Program-made: the position numbers and the translations under genes
Notes under the pieces: model-generated
The model's database searches: none
Seen by the model: only the letters and a program-made list of their open reading frames with translations
Told to the model about the DNA's origin: nothing
NCBI GenBank assembly: GCA_025363535.1
Contig: JANYDP010000375.1
Coordinates: 1 to 11,164 of the forward strand
DNA from: Verrucomicrobiota bacterium
GTDB lineage: Bacteria; Verrucomicrobiota; Verrucomicrobiia; Limisphaerales; CAIQOK01
Reading direction: 5' to 3'
Length of the DNA: 11,164 bases
Shown here: one piece after another, positions 6,724 to 11,164 of the stretch
Layout: every line of letters starts with the position of its first letter
Position numbering within the stretch: the first letter of the stretch is position 1

Positions 6724-8979
6724 ATGTCATATAAAATCACCGCCCCACTCGGGGACAAACAGATCACCATTGAAACCGGCAAGCTGGCCAAACAGGCCGA
6801 CGGAGCCGTCACGGTTCAACTCGGCGAAACCGTCATCGTCGTCGCCGCCGTTGCCGCGACCAAGGCCAAGGAAGGCCAGGACTTCTTCCCGCTCACCGTG
6901 GATTACCGCGAGAAGGCCGCTGCCGCCGGAAGATTTCCCGGTGGCTACTTCAAACGCGAAGGCCGTCCGACTGAAAAGGAAATCCTCACCTGCCGCCTCA
7001 CTGACCGTCCGATTCGTCCGCTATTCCCCAAAGGCTGGTATAACGAAGTGCAGGTGCAGACCGTCCTCCTCAGCGCGGACGGCGAAAACGATCCCGATAT
7101 TCTCAGCATCATTGGCGCGTCGGCCGCGCTGACCGTCAGCGACATTCCGTGGGACGGCCCGCTCGGCGCGGTGCGCGTCGGACGTGTCGGCGGCAAGTTC
7201 ATCGCCAACCCCACCCACGCCGAACAGGCGGACAGCGATCTTGACCTCGTCTATGTGGGCAATGCCACCGACATCGTCATGTATGAAGGCGCGGCCAAGG
7301 AAATCACCGAAGCCGACTTCAACGCCGCGCTCGTTTACGCGCAGGAAGTCATCCAGCCGCTGATCACCGCGCAGAAGGAACTCGCCGCCAAGGCCGGCAA
7401 ACCCAAGCGCCAGATCACGCTCAACATCGTTCCTGACGAAATCCTCCACGAAGCCAAGAAGCTCGCGGGCGACCGTTTCGTCCCCGCCCTGCTCACCCCC
7501 GGCAAGCTCGCCCGCGAAGGCGCGTGCAAAGCCATTCAGGATGAAGTCGGCGTGAAGCTCGTCGAAAAATTTGGCGCGGAAAAAGTCACCAAGTTCGTCA
7601 TCAACGACGCGTTCTACTACATCCAGAAGGAAGCCGTTCGCAGCCTGATCCTGGACGGTGGCAAACGTCTCGACGGCCGCACCTTTGACACCGTGCGTCC
7701 GATCTCCAGCGAGGTTGGCATCCTGCCCCGCGCCCACGGCTCCGCGATTTTTGCCCGTGGCGAAACGCAGGCCGTCTCGCTCGTCACCCTGGGCACCGGC
7801 GAAGACGCGCAGGAATTTGATTCCTACACCGGCGGCAAGACCGAGAAGAAATTCATCCTGCACTACAACTTCCCGAATTTCTCCGTCGGCGAAACCGGCC
7901 GCATCAGCGGTCCCGGCCGCCGCGAAATCGGCCACGGCGCGCTGGCTGAGCGCAGCATCGAGCCGATGATCCCGCTCGACACCTATCCCTACGCCGTCCG
8001 TGTAGTCAGCGAAATCATGGAATCCAATGGCTCCACCTCGATGGCTTCAGTCTGCGGTGGCACGCTCGCGCTGCTGGATGCGGGTGTTCCAATGATTCGC
8101 CCGGTTGCCGGCATCAGCGTCGGCATTTGCACCGACCTCGACGCGAACAAGAAAATTGCGCGCTACAAACTTCTTACCGACATCATCGGCTGGGAAGATC
8201 ATTACTGCGACATGGATTGCAAAATCGCCGGTACGGAAAAAGGCATCACCGGCTTCCAACTCGACTTGAAGTTGAAAGGCATTCCGCACGCGCTCATGGC
8301 TGAGACCGTTGAGAAAGCCCGCGTCGCCCGCATGTTCATCCTCGGCGAAATGGCGAAGACCTTGTCCACTCACCGCGCCGACATCAGCAAGTACGCGCCG
8401 CGCATTGAGACGATCAAGATCAATCCCGAAAAGATCGGCCTGCTCATCGGGCCAGGCGGCAAGAACATCAAGAAGCTCGTCGAAGAATCCGGTTGCGAAA
8501 TCAACATCGAAGACGACGGCACCGTGAACATCTTCTCCGTGTCGCCCGAAGGCATGAAGATCGCGCGCGAAGCCATCGCCGGCATGACCGCCGAAGCCGA
8601 GATCAACAAGATCTATCGCGGCAAGGTTGTCACGATCAAAGAATTCGGCGCGTTCGTCGAATTCCTGCCCGGCAAGGATGGCCTCTGCCACATCAGCGAG
8701 CTGGCCAATTTCCGCGTCAAGCAGACCGAAGACATCGTCAAGATGGGCGATGAAATCTGGGTCAAGTGCCTGGGCGTGGACGAAAAAGGCCGCGTGCGTC
8801 TCTCCCGTCGCGCCGCGATGGAAGACCGCGACAAGGAAATGGGCACGCCCGCCGAACAGCCGCCCGCCGGTTACGAAAACCAGCCCGCTGGCGAACCATC
8901 CGGCGAGCGTCCACAGCGTCCCGAGATGCGCGAACGCCGCGATCAAGGCCCGCACCGCGACCGGCCCCAACGCAACTAA
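6724..8979 (+). CDS. pnp: Polynucleotide phosphorylase (polyribonucleotide nucleotidyltransferase)
   Basis: The 751-aa product is a trimeric 3'-to-5' phosphorolytic exoribonuclease that releases nucleoside diphosphates and can add tails in reverse; it is central to mRNA decay. Domains in order: first RNase PH-like domain (about 1-145, with GGYFKREGRPTEKE and RLTDRPIRPLFP), helical linker, second RNase PH-like domain (about 310-540, with LHYNFPNFSVGETGR and GRREIGHGALAER), KH domain (about 555-615, GPGG at 576-579) and S1 domain (about 630-695). The active-site segment has D492, D498 and K500, matching E. coli D486, D492 and K494. Residue 499 is Cys where E. coli has Phe. The C-terminal 50 or so residues form a Pro/Arg/Glu-rich, probably disordered tail, which makes it longer than the 711-aa E. 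coli enzyme. It lies 198 bp after rpsO and ends before a strong terminator. Autoregulation through leader hairpins is plausible. Confidence 0.98.
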   Translation: MSYKITAPLGDKQITIETGKLAKQADGAVTVQLGETVIVVAAVAATKAKEGQDFFPLTVDYREKAAAAGRFPGGYFKREGRPTEKEILTCRLTDRPIRPLFPKGWYNEVQVQTVLLSADGENDPDILSIIGASAALTVSDIPWDGPLGAVRVGRVGGKFIANPTHAEQADSDLDLVYVGNATDIVMYEGAAKEITEADFNAALVYAQEVIQPLITAQKELAAKAGKPKRQITLNIVPDEILHEAKKLAGDRFVPALLTPGKLAREGACKAIQDEVGVKLVEKFGAEKVTKFVINDAFYYIQKEAVRSLILDGGKRLDGRTFDTVRPISSEVGILPRAHGSAIFARGETQAVSLVTLGTGEDAQEFDSYTGGKTEKKFILHYNFPNFSVGETGRISGPGRREIGHGALAERSIEPMIPLDTYPYAVRVVSEIMESNGSTSMASVCGGTLALLDAGVPMIRPVAGISVGICTDLDANKKIARYKLLTDIIGWEDHYCDMDCKIAGTEKGITGFQLDLKLKGIPHALMAETVEKARVARMFILGEMAKTLSTHRADISKYAPRIETIKINPEKIGLLIGPGGKNIKKLVEESGCEINIEDDGTVNIFSVSPEGMKIAREAIAGMTAEAEINKIYRGKVVTIKEFGAFVEFLPGKDGLCHISELANFRVKQTEDIVKMGDEIWVKCLGVDEKGRVRLSRRAAMEDRDKEMGTPAEQPPAGYENQPAGEPSGERPQRPEMRERRDQGPHRDRPQRN

Positions 8980-9001
8980 TTAGTTCGCGATCAAACTTCA
9001 C

Positions 9002-9031
9002 AGGCGAGCCGGCAACGGCTCGCCTTTTTTT
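9002..9031 (+). terminator. Intrinsic terminator after pnp
   Basis: GGCGAGCCG (9003-9011) and CGGCTCGCC (9016-9024) form a perfect 9-bp stem closed by a GCAA (GNRA) tetraloop, followed directly by seven T residues (9025-9031). An outer A-T pair (9002/9025) can extend the stem. It ends the rpsO-pnp unit 22 nt after the stop codon and isolates comEC. Confidence 0.95.
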
Positions 9032-9120
9032 ATTGGTTCGGGGTTGTTTGAAACAAGCGTAAAAAATTCCCCACTCCGTGATTCCCAAATCAAACGCGCC
9101 CGGCTAAATTTTGTTCACCG

Positions 9121-11164
9121 ATGAAACGTCCGCTGGCATGGGTGGCGTTGAGTTACGGAGGCGGGCTGCTGCTGGCAGAGTTTTTTCAACCGCCCCTGAC
9201 GCTGCTCTTTGCCTGCACCCTGACCCTGGCCGTGGCGACCATCGCCATCGCCATCACCCGCGCCCGCAGTTTTCTTCTTTGGCCGCTCTTGTTCTTCGCT
9301 GGCTGGATCAATCTCGTCTCCCGCACCGCCGTCATTTCCCCAAACGATCTCCGTGTCTGTCAAAACGGCGCGGCGGAAATTGTCAGCGTGCGCGGCGTGC
9401 TGATCGAAACTCCCACCCAACGCGTTTACGTCCACGACGAACGCGAAACCTGGCGGACGATGGCCCGCGTCCAAGTCACCGGCCTGCAACAGCACGACCA
9501 CTGGCGGCCCGCGTTTGGAAACGTCGTCGTCGTGAATCCCGGTCGGCTGCCGGAAAATTGTTTCGCCGGCCAAACCGTTGAAATCACTGGTGTGCTCGCA
9601 CCGCCGCCCGGACCACTGGCGGAGGGGCTGTTTGATTTTCAAACCTATCTGCGGCGGCAGGGGATTTATTTCCAGCTCAAAACCGAATCGTCCAACGACT
9701 GGCGCGTGCCCGCACCCGCCGCCGTCACCGCTCCCCTGCCCGACCGTTTTCGCGCGTGGGCGGGCCAAGCCTTGGCGCTCGGCCTGCCAGTGAAAGACGA
9801 ATCGTTGCAGCTCGAACGCGCGCTGACGCTCGGCGACAAGAGCGTCCTGACCGAGGAGATTTCCGAACCATTCGTGCGCGCCGCGACTTACCACATTTTT
9901 GCCGTGGACGGTTTGCGGATGGCGATCATCTTCGGAATTTTCTTTGCCCTGTTCCGTGTACTCGGTTTGCCGCGCGCCGGCTGCGCGTTGCTGTTGCTGC
10001 CGTTGATCTGGTTTTACACGGCGCTGACCGGCTGGCCCGCCTCCGCCATTCGCGCCACCGTCATGCTCTCGATCATCATCGGCGGCTGGATTCTGAAACG
10101 CCCGAGTGAACTGCTCAATTCCCTCTTCGCCGCCGCGCTGGTCATTCTGCTTTGGGATCCGCAGCAGTTGTTTCAAGCCGGGTTTCAACTCTCCTTCGTC
10201 GTGGTGCTGTGCATCATCCTCATCGTCCCGGCCTTCGACGCACTGAGTCAGCGCCTGTTGCAACCCGATCCGCTGCTGCCCGAATCAGCGCAGCCGCGCT
10301 GGCGGAAATTTCTCAACCCACCCGCGCACCATTTCCTTAACCTCCTGTTTGTCTCGCTCGCCGCGTGGCTCGGTTCCATTCCGCTGGTGGCCGAATATTT
10401 TCACATCCTCACGCCCGTCAGCGGGCCGGCCAACGTGGTCGCCGTGCCGCTGTGCGCGCTGGTGCTGGTGAGCAACTTTCTGAGTCTCCTGCTCGCGGGC
10501 TGGCTGCCCGGCGGCGCGGAAATGTTCAACCACGCCGGGTGGTTTCTCATGGAGTGCATCCGCGTCAGCAGCCATTGGTTTGAACAGTGGCCGGCGGCCT
10601 ATCACTACGTCGCGGCTCCGAGTTTGTTCGCCACGATTTTTTATTACGCGTTGTTGCTCGGGGTTTTTACCGGCTGGCTGTTGCAACCCCGCTGGCGCAT
10701 CTGGAAAATCACCGGCTTCGTTTTGGCAACCTTCATCTGGTGCCTGCAATGGCAGCGCGAACATTCCGCCACCCGGTTGACCGTCCTGCCCTTGAGCGGT
10801 GGCAGCGCGATTTATTTTGACGCGCCAGGAAGCAGAGATGACCTGCTGGTGGATTGCGGAAACTCCAACAGCGTCGCGTCCGTGATGAAACCCTTCTTGC
10901 GGGCACAAGGCGTAAACCATCTTCCCCAACTGGCGTTGACTCATGGCGACGTGCGACACGTCGGCGGTGTGAAATTACTGGCCAGCCTTTTCCCGGTCAG
11001 ACAACTGGTTACCAGCCCGACCCATTTTCGTGCGCCCACATATCGGTCGGCGCTGACGGAGTTTTCCCACATTCATCACGAGCTGAATCGTGGCGATATG
11101 ATCGCGGGCTGGACCGTGTTGCACCCTGACTCCGCCGATCATTTCACCGAGGCGGACGACAGCG
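9121..11164 (+). CDS. comEC: ComEC/Rec2-family DNA-uptake channel protein, 3' end beyond window
   Basis: The frame is open for 681 codons to the window edge. ComEC is the inner-membrane channel that takes up single-stranded DNA in natural transformation. Residues 1-60 are two or three hydrophobic helices, followed by a soluble DUF4131/OB-like part (about 75-205). The Competence domain (about 225-510) has LGDKSVLTEEISEPF, AVDGLRM (261-267, where the family usually has GLH) and LTGWPASAIRATVM, then many helices. After about residue 550 comes the metallo-beta-lactamase-like domain: LTVLPLSGGSA (553-563), LVDCGN (576-581) and LTHGDVRHVGG (606-616). Both the usual DVGQGD motif and the HxDxDH metal motif are altered, which raises doubt about nuclease activity. 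The ATG at 9121 has no SD but is the first sensible start. It lies after the pnp terminator, so it needs its own promoter; none is clear. Confidence 0.92.
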   Translation, partial: MKRPLAWVALSYGGGLLLAEFFQPPLTLLFACTLTLAVATIAIAITRARSFLLWPLLFFAGWINLVSRTAVISPNDLRVCQNGAAEIVSVRGVLIETPTQRVYVHDERETWRTMARVQVTGLQQHDHWRPAFGNVVVVNPGRLPENCFAGQTVEITGVLAPPPGPLAEGLFDFQTYLRRQGIYFQLKTESSNDWRVPAPAAVTAPLPDRFRAWAGQALALGLPVKDESLQLERALTLGDKSVLTEEISEPFVRAATYHIFAVDGLRMAIIFGIFFALFRVLGLPRAGCALLLLPLIWFYTALTGWPASAIRATVMLSIIIGGWILKRPSELLNSLFAAALVILLWDPQQLFQAGFQLSFVVVLCIILIVPAFDALSQRLLQPDPLLPESAQPRWRKFLNPPAHHFLNLLFVSLAAWLGSIPLVAEYFHILTPVSGPANVVAVPLCALVLVSNFLSLLLAGWLPGGAEMFNHAGWFLMECIRVSSHWFEQWPAAYHYVAAPSLFATIFYYALLLGVFTGWLLQPRWRIWKITGFVLATFIWCLQWQREHSATRLTVLPLSGGSAIYFDAPGSRDDLLVDCGNSNSVASVMKPFLRAQGVNHLPQLALTHGDVRHVGGVKLLASLFPVRQLVTSPTHFRAPTYRSALTEFSHIHHELNRGDMIAGWTVLHPDSADHFTEADDS

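Noticed and set aside
7021..8970. Minus-strand proteins of 304 and 307 aa opposite pnp
   Set aside because: They are low-information antisense frames over a very well conserved PNPase gene.
9040..9056. TTGTTT-G-AAACAA dyad as a second terminator or operator before comEC
   Set aside because: The arms are 6 bp of A/T-rich sequence around one base, too short and simple to support a call.
9115..10263. 382-aa minus-strand protein opposite comEC
   Set aside because: Its composition (Gln, Gly, Arg, His rich) is typical of antisense shadows, and the plus strand encodes a recognisable ComEC.

Overview
The window looks like a chromosomal segment from a GC-rich member of the Verrucomicrobiota. This is inferred from gene style and has not been checked by any search. 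It pairs secreted LamG and RHS/YD-repeat proteins with conserved single-copy housekeeping genes (rpsO, pnp, comEC). Shine-Dalgarno signals are uneven: clear before pnp, the LamG gene and the RHS gene, weak or absent before rpsO, comEC and the MFS gene.

Region by region. Positions 1-3970 (minus strand) hold a two-gene cassette for exported proteins. A LamG/TSP3-repeat protein is followed after 19 bp by a long RHS/YD-repeat protein that runs off the left edge: 859 codons are visible without a stop. Positions 3971-4079 are a short divergent intergenic region. Positions 4080-4331 (plus) encode a small stand-alone XRE-type DNA-binding protein. Positions 4332-4845 contain no convincing gene. They hold a degenerate 22-bp tandem repeat array (about 4412-4655) with a 44-bp higher-order period and hairpin or operator-like TGCA-N4-TGCA cores. 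This is the least explained structure in the window. Positions 4846-6168 encode an MFS transporter.

Positions 6268-8979 are the classical rpsO-pnp pair (ribosomal protein S15, then polynucleotide phosphorylase). A sigma70-like promoter lies just before rpsO. The 198-bp rpsO-pnp spacer is packed with inverted repeats, and an excellent intrinsic terminator follows pnp. Positions 9121-11164 hold the 5' part of comEC, the DNA-uptake channel gene, which runs off the right edge. In its metallo-beta-lactamase-like domain, two normally conserved motifs are replaced.

How the genes relate. rpsO and pnp link ribosome assembly with RNA turnover and are a conserved neighbourhood. The LamG and RHS genes look like one transcription unit for envelope or secreted proteins. 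The XRE gene next to the repeat array suggests, without proof, a regulator beside its own clustered sites. No complete defence system, prophage, IS element, tRNA, rRNA or CRISPR array was recognised.
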